Positions 33,301 to 44,402 of a stretch of 64,000 nt of DNA are shown piece after piece; within the stretch, counting starts at the first letter, position 1; each line of letters opens with the position of its first letter. The DNA lies in assembly GCA_036245805.1 (NCBI GenBank), contig BTRK01000001.1, positions 36,342,758 to 36,406,757 of the forward strand, read 5' to 3'. The notes beneath the pieces were generated by a model. That model worked only from the letters and a program-made list of their open reading frames with translations, was not told where the DNA came from and made no database searches. Origin of the DNA: Pristionchus mayeri (taxonomy: Eukaryota > Nematoda > Chromadorea > Rhabditida > Neodiplogasteridae). Made by a program: the position numbers and the translations under genes.

Positions 33301-36300
33301 TAGTCCCACAACCATCAATACTTACATATTTTCACCCTTTGTAAATAATTTGCCTACACCCCCTCCTTCTCCTCCCTCATTCATCCACTCACAATTCCCT
33401 GCTGGGGGTGGTTCTTCTCGGGGGAATTCCACTCTCCACCCGTCGAGGTCATACCGCCCGCGTTCGCGTTGCCAAGAGCCGCCGACGAGTATGACTGTTG
33501 CTGCTGCAAGGGTTGGGCATACAGTAGATTCGTCGTCCACACTACCGCACGCACACCGCCGCTGTATTGAACACTTTTTTATCTTTCCCGGAAAAAATCA
33601 TTGATCGATATCACAAGCCAGTGCGACTACCGTACCTTCTCCTTCTGCTCGCCTACGGTACTACTCACATGGTGGTGGTTGTGAGCTGCGACCGCTGCAG
33701 CAGCTGCGCTCTCGTCGATATTCATACGGGCAAACTGAGTGTGGTCGAAGGGCGTCGCTCCTCCTCCCCCACCGGCAGCCGCCGCGAACATGTTCTCGTC
33801 GCGCTGAAAGAGAGAGATCAAAATTCAGTAAAAACGAATTTTTTATATTTTTAATTAAAAAAATTTTCTAATGCTTCAATTTAAAAGTCATCGATGCTCA
33901 GGATCTGAAACCCTAATCTAAATGTAGAGACAATCTTGGGACATTTTTACTACAGGCTATCACATTCTAACCAACCTGCTCAAACGCTACTTCCATCGGG
34001 ATCGATTTTCTTCACTATGCCGAGACAAGTCAACTAGGCAACCACTACTCGAGTGAACAACTACGCGAAATGGATGGAGAAGGACGACGAATGTCTCCTC
34101 TCTCCTCCTCCTCTCCATTTTGCATTTATCCAAAATCAATTGTTCGTCGTCAAAATTGGCTTTTCTCATCTCGTTTTCTCACGTAAGCGCATTGTCCCTT
34201 ATTGATCTTTTGATTTTGGAGATAGGTCATTTAAAAAATCGCTCACCCGCTCGCCCCACGTGCCACCGTAGTCTGCGGCAGCTGCAGCCACTGCAGCCAC
34301 TCCTCCTCCGCCCGGCTGCACCCACTCGTTGCCGGGCACGGTGCCGCGCGCCGAGTGCGACTGGTGGTGGTACACGAGGTGCGCGTCCTGCAAGGCTCTT
34401 ATTCAGTACAACACACATCTTTGCCGTTTAAACACACCAATCAGTTTCGTGACTCGTAATCATCGTCCAAAATTTTGTTTAAAATTTCCGTTATTGTTGT
34501 TGTTGTTTTTCTCCAACTTTCAAAGAGTAAACAAGTGTACAAGTGTCAGTGTGAACAAATAAATCTGGTGTTATTGTTTTTCTCCTAGTTTCCAGTAAAC
34601 AAGTAAACAAGTGTCTGTTCTCCACTTGTCATCCCCGTCTCTGTGCATGCTTGACCTACCTCGGGGGACTCCTTCATGTCTGGCGGGAGGGAGGAGGTCG
34701 AGCTCACCCAGGATGCCGTGTAAGCCGCCGACGACTGCTGGTTCTCGAACACCGAGAGCGGCGAGCCTACAAAAGCATGAGGATGACTATGACTTCACGT
34801 ATTATACACCATCGACTTAGGTTGTGCACTTATTGTGAATATCTTGCATCGCATCGTCATTCTTTTGCCTACCCCGCATTCGTCCGATAAACGGTGAAAG
34901 GAATGCGAGAAATGAGTCAGCAAAAGATCAGTTCACGATAAACCACGTTGCAATCTTCAATACCGCAAGTACGCCTTCGTACCTTCCCTACCATGGATGC
35001 CTGTCTCTCCGGCCTCTCCGGCTCGCTTGACAGCAGGCGGCGGTCGCGCGTATCCACCCTGGCTCTGTGGGGGCGGCGCGCCCGGGTTGAAGTTGGCAGC
35101 CGAGCCACGATCCGCCATCTGGAAAGAGAAGGGGGTGGGTTCGGAACCTGGATTACTCTGGTCCAGGTGGAACCAGGTTTCGCTTTAGTTTCTGGTGTAT
35201 GGTAAATGGTGTCAACCTTGACTGCATGGTAGCCAGTGTAGGCCCTTCGCCGCCCCTCTCTGGTCATTGTGGCTGGGTTCGGGGAGGGAGACTAGAGATG
35301 CAATGTGTTAGCACGAGGGAGGATGCAATCAACAGCGAGCGGTTAGATGAGGATCGGATTAGGAGAGCAATGAAGCCTCTCACTCTCTTAATTTGCCTCC
35401 TCAGAAGTACACGTCAACCATATAGAGAGCCCCTTCTCCTTCTCTCTCCTTCCTACCCCTCCCCCTCCCCCTCTCTCTCTTCTCTCGCCCACATCCATAC
35501 ACCCCCATAATGGAAGTGTGCGTGTATGCTGCCAGAAATAGGACTCGAACGGGATGGAGAGAACAGGATGAATGAGGCATTCGGATGACGCTCGTCTTTC
35601 TAGCAGCAGCCAATAGGCATTCACGATCTATGGCGGGAGATTCGCTCTAATTTCAGTACCCTTTGCAAATTATCATTCGAATCGGAAGTACACCATCAAA
35701 TCACATACCCGTTTCGTAATTACAGCCTCTCGAGATGCGGTTTTCAATTTCGATCCGTTTCTCAATACCCCTTTCAGTTAGAGATCGGATCGCATACGCG
35801 TGAGTGGGAACGGAGTGGTATGGTTGGATGAACGCTATTCTCAGTTATACTCGCCCCTCTCTCTCTCTCACTCGCGCGTTGTTCAAACCTATTCGCACTT
35901 TACACGCGTCGAAACAAAAGCGAAGCAAGGGAAAAGAGTGACGAGAAGAAGGGGAGGAACGAGGTCTCAAATCTCCCCCCTCGCTCTCTTTCTAATGAGG
36001 AAGTGTGATGGGCAGAGGCTGTGAGAATTGGAAATGAGAAGCGAGTGGAGGTGAATCCTCCAAGCAAATGAAGCAGTATAAGGACGATTGGTGGAATAAG
36101 AGTGCTTCAGAGACCACCCAAGACATGACGTGTTCCCCCGCTCCCCTCCCTCTTCTCCCCTTTCCCTCTCTCGCTTTACTCGATATCCCTGACGACCATC
36201 CATTCCACCCAACTGAAATGGCCACGAAACAAAAAAATACCACAGAGAGAGAACATGAGAACTCGGTGGTTGTGCCACAGATTACCAGTAAAAAATCGAG

Positions 36301-37502
36301 GTGAGTATGTCCTCGAAGCGCGATAGGAGGTGTTATCTACACTTGCGGCGACCTTTCGGCGATAGAGTATTGAGAGGCGAAGAGAGTGCATTGGCTACAC
36401 GCTAGTGTCTTGGTCTGAGAGTGCCGCAGTACCTGTCCGTACGAGGCAACGGCGTACTGCTGCTGTTGCTGCGCAGCGAACATCTGAAATTGGCGGGAAT
36501 ATCGATCGATAGATCATCTTTAAACCAGATCGACCAGTTCGATGCAAGACTCGCGTTCCTAAGAGTGAGTGAAGAACGCGAGCAGTAATTTCTGGAGAAA
36601 ACAGGGAGGATGCCTCACCGGATTGGAGAACTGCTGCATGTACTGCTGCTGCTGGGCAGCTGCAGCTCGCTGGGCGTAGTACTCGCCGGGATCGACTGCG
36701 GCATACGTGTAGCCTGCAACTTCTGAGCACGGCTTAGGATAGCGTGCTGTCTATCGACACATTCGCATTCAACTATAGTCGGTTTATTTCCATTCGAATG
36801 TTAGAATAGACTGCAACAGCATGTGTTCGTGGTATTCAAACATTTAATTACATACATATTTGGAATCCCCTGCGAATTAAAACACCTGTGGATTCATCTC
36901 TTCACAACTCGATTATCGTGATCGAATTGTTAAAACCATTTTGGAAATAAATGAGTCATACCTCCGTTCGCGGGCTTGTCGTACTCGGCAGTGGCCATGC
37001 CGTACGTTGCATATCCCATGTTCTGCAATTTTCCATGTCGACCAATAACAAGAAAGATTAATAAATAATCGCTGAGACAGCGCATACCTGAGTGGGCTGC
37101 TGCCAGTGTTGGTTCTGCGCGTACGCAGCGTACTGCTGCTGCTGCGAATATAGAAAACATATTTAAAATATATAAATTAAAAAATACAAACGATCACTGA
37201 GTAATTATAGTGTACAAAGTCGGTAAAATTCCACCATTTTTTATAAAATCAATTTCACGATTTTCAAATTTAAATAAGTAAGTACCTGTTGCATCATGAG
37301 CTGTTGGGCCTGCTGAGCTGCCTGCTGCCGATCTGCAATTGTAGTGTGAAACAATGGACGACGCAAAAGCGGATGCGTTATCGACCGCCGTTTCTTAGGA
37401 ACCATTTGCGATGGACCGCGGCTAACCGCGTCGAGAATTCAGAAGAGGACTAGGTCTTCATAAAGTTGTATTTATTATCGACTAACCCATCTCGTGGGGC
37501 AT
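30356..37502 (-). CDS. Q/G/RGG-rich, prion-like putative RNA-binding protein
   Basis: Twenty-one exons close in phase to 720 residues. From the right: 37502-37487, 37332-37286, 37141-37088, 37022-36962, 36713-36619, 36483-36433, 35118-34992, 34766-34660, 34387-34247, 33803-33669, 33503-33393, 33101-33042, 32978-32912, 32791-32643, 32430-32271, 31686-31553, 31478-31427, 31348-31211, 31040-30889, 30766-30554, 30448-30356. The first ~110 residues are Q/Y/A-rich (QQQYAAYAQNQHW, AAQQQQQYAVASYG). The middle is low complexity with poly-A and poly-G, plus one conserved-looking helix, VLSWEERLRKAQGAK. The C-terminal half has several RGG/RG boxes (APRGGRGGSGGGGRGRGRGG, PRGGRGGRGGGGGGGFRGG) and an acidic tail. 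No RRM or KH domain is seen. Composition suggests an RNP-granule type protein, but no family is assigned. A TTTCAG acceptor at 37558-37553 fits trans-splicing of the 5' UTR. Exon 7 begins with ATG and could start a shorter form. Confidence 0.8.
31737..32085 (-). CDS. Alternative first exon of the RGG protein, with GGFG repeats
   Basis: An open exon starts with ATG at 32085 (MSGPTPHSRGG) and runs to a donor GTGCGC after 31737. It ends in phase 1, exactly as exon 15 (32430-32271) does, so it can splice to the exon at 31686 without a frameshift. It encodes repeated cysteine- or arginine-GGF units (SRGGFG, SCGGFG, SRGGFK, SCGGFG, KCGGFG) separated by 15-30 residue polar spacers, including an N6-D4 run. 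An AG acceptor (ACTAG) lies about 20 bases upstream of the ATG. It is probably the start of a short isoform made from an internal promoter. Use as an internal exon is less likely, since no open frame links it to exon 15. Confidence 0.6.
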
Positions 37503-38101
37503 TCCGTGTAGAGATCAGCCACTTGCCAAGCGAGGCAACACGAGCGGGCTCTCTGAAACGAGAAAATGAGAAAACTGACCACAAACTTATCAGAACAATC
37601 GCAATGATGATTAAGCGATAAGCATTGAGAACTAGCATTGATATCCTACACGTCAGAATTAATTAACACAGCATCGTCGAATGAGGAACGGAGTTGGCGC
37701 CATTCAAACAATAAATGCATTCGATATAAAAAATCTCAAACAAGGTAGTTCGATTAGATTATGCAGCTTGAATGGGTTGCAAGAAGAGGAGAGAACATTT
37801 CTAGGACAAGAACCAGTGACAAAGGTAAACAAAAAGACGCGGAATAACAAAAATAGGCGAGCGATTTTTGAAATTGCTAATCATCGAGAGAAAATTTTGC
37901 GCCAGTAAAGGAGCGTTGGCGCACTAATTGAACATTTGTCAACGTGTAGCATTCCCGTACTCATTATTTTAAGTGTTTGTTTTCGAATAATTCGAATCTT
38001 GCGCTTTTCCTCCTTTTGTGCATTGTTTTGAGCTGGTGAAAACGGCTTCCAATACGGTCTAGTTGCTTGTCGCTTCATATATTTCTTTAGACCTCGTCAA
38101 G
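37503..38101. promoter_or_regulatory. Divergent upstream region, RGG protein and SLU7
   Basis: About 600 bp separate the two divergently oriented start codons, so both promoters should lie here. I see no defined motif. The RGG gene has a TTTCAG acceptor at 37558-37553, and CTTTAG lies at 38086-38091, 10 bases before the SLU7 ATG. Confidence 0.4.
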
Positions 38102-41100
38102 ATGTCGGGGTTCAAGCAGCAGACTCCCGTTTCACAACTCATCAGAACAGGCAAAGGTGGAGGCGGTGTGGATGAGCGGAAGACCAGAGACTCATTCCGC
38201 AGAGAGAAAGTACGGAAACGCTTTTTTTTAAATTGACCATTGTCAAAAATTCTGTAAATTAAATTGTGCTCGTTTCAGGATCTCGAAGAAGACCGCAAGC
38301 TCGGTCTCGAGCCAGCTTGTGTTGATGTTGACAGTGGTCGCGACATCAACCCGCACATCCCCCAGTTCATCACGCAAACTCCGTGGTACGTTCCAGCGGA
38401 AGGACCCACACTCAAGGTTTGTACTATGATCGATTATGGTATTTCTCTCTTTCTTTCTTTTCTCCCCTGCATTCTCTTGATTTTCTATCATCATTGTTTC
38501 GCCGTGCAACAGGCGTTTGTATTGTTATTATTATTATTATCTTACAACTCCCTTGTTTCAGCATCAGCGCCCTCATTGGGAGCGCCAGCAGGAGGTCGAT
38601 ACCGGCGTGCACGAGTGGTATCACAGAGGAGTCAAAGGTACGCATTTATGCTCCCTTACTTACTATGTATACATTGGAAACAACGCATAATGAATAACTA
38701 ATTAGTATTAATTTGGCTAATTTATACATTAATTATTCGTGATTGATTTGCAGAAACTTCATCCAAACCCGTCAAGTTCAAGGCGGGATCGTGTGAGAAT
38801 TGCGGTGCCACCACGCACAAGAAGAAGGAATGTTACGAACGGCCCAGGAAGCTCGGAGCAAAGTGAGGGCCAGTTCCTATTTTAGTCTTCCAAAGTAAAA
38901 TAGAGCCGGTTGTTATAAGTCTATCGCAATGGTATGCCGCTCTTATTTTTTATTTACCAAAAAACTATAAATAATTTACAGGCACACGAATGACGATATC
39001 GCCGCCGATGATTATCTCCAGCCCAAGATCAGATTGACCAGCTGGGAAGCTAAGAGAGACAGGTAAATTTTTTTAAAAATTTAATATGTTTACTTACCAA
39101 CCTGACGTTACATCGTCGTCTCATGTGCCTCTATGTCAATTATTGGTTAATTGATTAATTATTTATATAAATGTAATTAACTGCAGATGGAACGGCTATG
39201 ACAATGCCGCGTACAGCGAGGTGATCAAGGAGCACGAGAAGCAGGAGGAAGTGAGGAAGATTATTAAGGCGGAGAAGGTAAATTACAAAAAAAATGTGTT
39301 AAGAAATACATAGCCTTTACCAATTTATATTTGCTACCGAGGTGGTTAATTTGAGCTTGAAATGTAAAAAGTTGTCCCTTACGTATCCATCCCACCTTTT
39401 TTCTAGTTGTGCCCTACACCTATGTCTATCTATGTATTTGTTATTTTAATCGATTTAAATAAGTATTTAAAATATTAATATTAATTGAAGCTGAAAGAGG
39501 AGAAGGCGGCAGCGGACGCAGCCAAGGAGAAGGCAGAGGCAGAAAACAGCGCGGACGAAGGAGCAGCAGAGGAGAAGGAGGGAGGAGTAAGTCAATGAAT
39601 TTTTCGAATCCACCACTAATTGGCCTCAAAGTAGCCTATTGACACTAAAATAATACCCTTAAATTTTTTTGAATCCCCCCTTATATTTTTTCTATATGTC
39701 CTATCAATTCTCTTGCCATATCTCTCTTCTTCTATGCCATATAAATGTAATATATATTTAAATAAATTCAATTGAAATATTTTCTTCAGGCGGAGTCTCA
39801 GGGAGACGAAATCGATGACGAGGACAAGTACGCAGATGACGCCGACATGCAGCAGAGTGTGGACATGGACTCGAGAACGAGAATTACGGTATGCCATCGA
39901 TTGACAAACACTGATTGACTTTTTTCTTACATCATCTCTAGGGGGCACCACGAAAAATTTAGAATTATTCTAAATAATACTTTTATATTGTGTTTGGAGT
40001 ATTCGGAGATGTGGAATTCCGGAAATATGCTCAGATTTCACTAAAAATCCAAATTCACAGCGTATGGGGCACCCTTTGTTCACCCGTCTTTCGTGGTGTG
40101 CTTGCTGCCGCAACGCCTGAATTTCACGCGTGCGGTCCAGCACGCCGGGTCAACTAATATTCGGGCTGTCATTTTTTTTACTCAATGTGCCGCATAGAGC
40201 ATTAAAGAGCAGTATTTTCATCGATTATTCATGATTTGGATGCATTTATGAAAAATCAAAGAATATTTAAACGAAATCAATATGAAAACAGCTATTTTGC
40301 GAGGATCATGCTACAGTATCCTTCCACTGAAGGTAAACCTTTACCGTCGAATAAAAAATTTTCTCAACCATCAATTTTCCTGTTTTTTGGTATAAACATT
40401 CCTACGGACTAGAACAACTATGCCAAGCTGTATATGAGAAGCGGCACATCGAAAATCAGAAGATATAGGATTTTACATAGCATTGTCAAAGTTCAGGCAA
40501 CGACTGCAAATTTTCTCAACTAACGATTTTTTCCTCGGTTTGAGATTAATTTTGTATTTGAGAATTCAGTTTACTTATGAAAAAATGGAGAGCTGCACCT
40601 CGAAATAAGCAAGAAAACAAGAAAAAACCAAATTTCTTAACAGATTTAAATTCGCGCCAGGAGCGAGATTTACCACGGAAAATTTGACCTTTTTCCGGAA
40701 GTGAATTTTGATTTTCCGGTTCGGTGGTCCCTACATCATCTCATAATCTTCTCAATAAGAGTTATTTTTTTCAAACGTTGAATACCCCTCACATTTCTTG
40801 TTTTGTTGCGCGTCTCTTAAATAGCGTGCGTTTTTTCGTCGAATTCATTAGCGATCTGTATCTTTTCTCGCTGTGTGGGGAACATATCTTTACTAGCCTC
40901 CCTCGATTCCTACCTGCAAACATTAGTCAGCATGACAAATAACCCTACCTTTGGAAGTGTTTCCTATCCTCCATTCCTAGGCAGTCTTCTACAAACGTCT
41001 CTTTTTGTAACTGTTAATTAAAACCGTAAATATTAACCGTGCTTTACTATTCATACTTACACTTCCTCCTTTCTATTCCTAGGAAGTCATCTCCAAACGC

Positions 41101-43810
41101 CTTTTCGAAAATTATGTTTTTAGTAAACATTAATCGTGCTTTACCATTCAATACGCAGGTGCGCAACCTGCGTATTCGCGAGGACACCGCCAAGTACCTG
41201 TACAATCTGAACGAGAATGCGCCGTACTACGACCCGAAGTCCCGCTCGATGAGGGAGAATCCGCTGGCGGGCATCAAGGGCAAAGAGGCACAGGCGGCCA
41301 AGTTCGCAGGAGAGAACTTTGTCAGGTACGATACTTTTATTTTTTAAATTGCCTGAGGCGATTTTAACATTATTTTGTTGTGGTTCTTTTTAGATAAGAG
41401 TTCAATAAAAATGATGTCAATTATAGTGAGTTTGAAAAAAAAATATTTTGAAAGAAAGTCATTTTGCGACTGCAGATACTCGGGAGAGGTGGTGGCGGCG
41501 AACGAGGCGCAAGTCTTCGCGTGGTCTGCCAGATGCCAGGTACAGTAGTCCCTCTTCTACCGTATCTCCTCATTTATTGGTGATTACGGTATGTCTGCTC
41601 AGGGAATCGACGTACACGCACTCGCTGAGCCGACGAAGCTGGAGCAGCTACAGAAGGACTTCAAGTCGGAGAAGAAGGACGTGAAGGAGGAGACGAAGCA
41701 GGTGTGTAGAATACGATAGCAGTACAGCACGTGGAAAATCGCAGAAACTATTTGTTACAATATATTTTTATATTTCAAAATAGTTAATTGTGTTGTGTTG
41801 AGTTCCGACTGTGGCTACACATTGCTTCTTGTTTTATCTAAAATATGATGCAACAACTATTCATATCCTAGGGATGAATCAGATTGATTGATTGATTGAT
41901 AGTTACGTTTATATTTCGTAGAAACTGCTGGAGAAGTACGGTGGCGACGAGCATCTGCAAGCTCCTCCGAAGGAGCTGCTGATGGCGCAGTCGGAGGCGT
42001 ACGTGGAGTACTCGAGGAAGGGAGCGATCATCAAGGGAGAGGAGAGACCCCTTGTGAAGAGCAGATACGAGGAGGACGTGTACGTGCAGTGGATTTGTAT
42101 AGACTAGAAAAGATTTATGAAATTTATGAGAACTTTCAAAAGCCTTCATACATTTAATTTTTAATGCAATACCTTATGTTCCATCGCGAGAAGGATAGAG
42201 TAATGCGAGGAATGCTTGGGGTGGAGTAGAATTCATATAAGTGTATGATCGATAGCTGACAAGAACCATAAGTAAGCCATCGATTCGTAATGACATGAAT
42301 GTGCAACTCGTCGATGTTCAGATACGCCAAGAATCACTCGTCCGTCTTCGGGTCCTTCTGGGCGAATGGCCGCTGGGGATTCAGGTAATGTACCAGCTCT
42401 ATCAGTCAGTTGTCGATACCGCAATCAAATCCAACCGTATTCTTGTCAGGTGCTGTCATTCGTTCGTGAAGCAGTCGTACTGCATTGGCGAGCAGGGATA
42501 CGCAGTGAACGACGAGATGGCCGCCCTTCCGACCATGACCAAGAAGGAGGCGAAGGGTAAGGTGGATTATCGATTGATTAGGACCAATCAATATAGTGGA
42601 ATATCGATTTGGTGGCGCCTGTAGATTATCGATTAGCTATGGCCAATCGATACAATGCAATATCGATTGATGTCACAGCATCGTACCATCTCCTTTTCCA
42701 GAAGAGCCAAAGGAGGAAAAGAAGGAAGAAGTGGAGGAAGTCGAGACGAAGAAGGAAGTTAAGGAGGAGAGCTCCTCCTCTTCGTCATCCGAATCAGAAT
42801 CATCGGAGGACTCTGAGGAAGAGAGGGAGAAACAAAAGGTACGGTAGGAATGGGCGGATCGAGAACTGACCAGATACTGTAACTATCGATTTGCAGAAGA
42901 AGAAGGAGGAAGAGGCGGAAGAGGAGAAGAGAAGGGCGGAGAGAGAGGCGAGGAAGAGGGACAGAAGAAGAGAGAAGAGGAAGAGAAGAGCAGAGAAGAT
43001 GGGAGGAAAGAGGAAGAGAAAGAGGTGAGAGATTACTAGCGAGTCGTAGTTTAACCAAAGGAGATAGATAGTAAATTCGGGTAATTGTCTTCATTTCCTT
43101 CACTCTCTTGACAGATCAAATGGTGAAAGCGAATGGAAAATGAAGAGATGATGACGTGAACTTCGAGTTCTAGTTTAATGTAATCAATATCGATGGTGTC
43201 ATCTAATCCATGTCATTATTTTTGTTATCTAGGCGTACAAGTTCCATTAGATTTGCAAACTTAGGTGACTGGATTTTTTTTACTATTTTTACCTCTTTCA
43301 TTCGCAGACACAACTCCTCTTCGTCCTCCGACGACTCGGGCGATTCGTCGGCCTCGGAGAAGGAAGAGGACAACACGGAGGATGCGAAGCTGCAAAGGGA
43401 GGTCGCCAAGGCACTCAAGGAGGATCAGAGGGCGAGGAAAGAGGCCAAGAAGGTATGAAGGGGAAGTGGAGAGGAGGAAGAGAGAGTAATCAAAATCTAA
43501 GCGAAATTTGAAATATCCAGTGTGAATGTGAATAGGTGTGAGATGTTGGTATGAATAGGTGTAATTACGATACAGAATGTTGGATGTGAATGCATGTTAT
43601 TGCAGAACGAGAGGGATCGCAAGTACAACACCAACTACGACTTCAAGAAGCCCACTGAGGTCGAGGTCGAGGCGTACAAGCTCACGCAGGTACGGTAGGC
43701 TAGGAGTGTCGGTTACAGTAACCCAATGACATGATGGTAAAATGAGGAAATTGCAGGTGCACGCAGCAGACCCGATGGCGAAGTACATTGAGGAGAAGAG
43801 GAACAAGTGA
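38102..43810 (+). CDS. slu-7: Pre-mRNA splicing factor SLU7
   Basis: SLU7 acts in the second catalytic step of splicing, helping 3' splice-site choice in the spliceosome. Nineteen exons close in phase to 667 residues: 38102-38209, 38279-38416, 38562-38637, 38754-38862, 38982-39062, 39187-39277, 39491-39586, 39790-39888, 41159-41325, 41476-41539, 41603-41701, 41922-42079, 42322-42384, 42450-42556, 42702-42838, 42897-43024, 43308-43452, 43606-43689, 43757-43810. Family motifs: [17 protein letters not shown], a CCHC zinc knuckle (C121, C124, H129, C134: [14 protein letters not shown]), [31 protein letters not shown], and [20 protein letters not shown]. These are followed by [20 protein letters not shown] and [16 protein letters not shown]. 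The C-terminal third is an S/E/K/R-rich tail. Intron 8 (39889-41158) is long because it holds a 793-bp TIR element. The PLPP6 gene follows 0.6 kb downstream on the same strand. Confidence 0.95.
39939..40731. mobile_element. 793-bp TIR element in SLU7 intron 8
   Basis: TACATCATCTC occurs exactly at 39928-39938 and again at 40732-40742. The enclosed sequence starts TAGGGGGCACCACGAAAAA, and its right end has the imperfect inverse (CCGGTTCGGTGGTCCC). An 8-11 bp duplication with poor TIRs points to a Mutator- or hAT-type non-autonomous element. There is no ORF of note. Confidence 0.65.
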
Positions 43811-44402
43811 TGGAGAGTCTCTATTCGAGATGGATTGTTGATGATTGTTCGCCCTGTTTTGTGTGCAAAGAAGGATGTTTCATTGCTGCTTATCTTTTTT
43901 TTCATCTTCTCAGACGATAAAATAATTATTAGATCCTTTCGAGTATATCGCAGTACAGGTGTTGTGGGGCACATCTATATTTCTGGTGGTGGAGACTAAA
44001 CATTAAATGACAATAGATTATTTTACCTTATTAGCCATGATTGAGTTCGAGAGATGACATTTTCAAATCATTGAGAAATTTAGCAATTGCATGTTCCTCT
44101 CTTAATCTTCAGCGCTTTCTTTCTAATTCCCAATATTTTTGAAATGGCATGGAGTAAATATATGCTGATAAAATATGCGAAGAAAGAAGAGCACATTGCG
44201 ATTGTAGTAGGGTTGGCTATTCGTTGTTAATAGTGACGTGGCCATCTAGTCTCCTACCTCAGATTTCGCAATATGCGAGGGAGAGGTGATTCGTCGCAGT
44301 GAACACCGAATAGCCAACGCATTGATTATGACTAAATATATGTTCCGTGCGTATTCTGTTCCCATCAATATTTCCCAAATCAATCTCTCTGATTATCGTA
44401 GC
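43811..44402. other. Spacer between SLU7 and the PAP2 gene
   Basis: This is the 3' UTR of SLU7 and the 5' region of the next gene. GATTATCGTAG ends one base before the ATG at 44403, a plausible trans-splice acceptor. No other feature is seen. Confidence 0.4.

Noticed and set aside
43203..43418. Minus-strand ORF opposite SLU7 exon 17
   Set aside because: Shadow of a serine/aspartate-rich exon on the plus strand.
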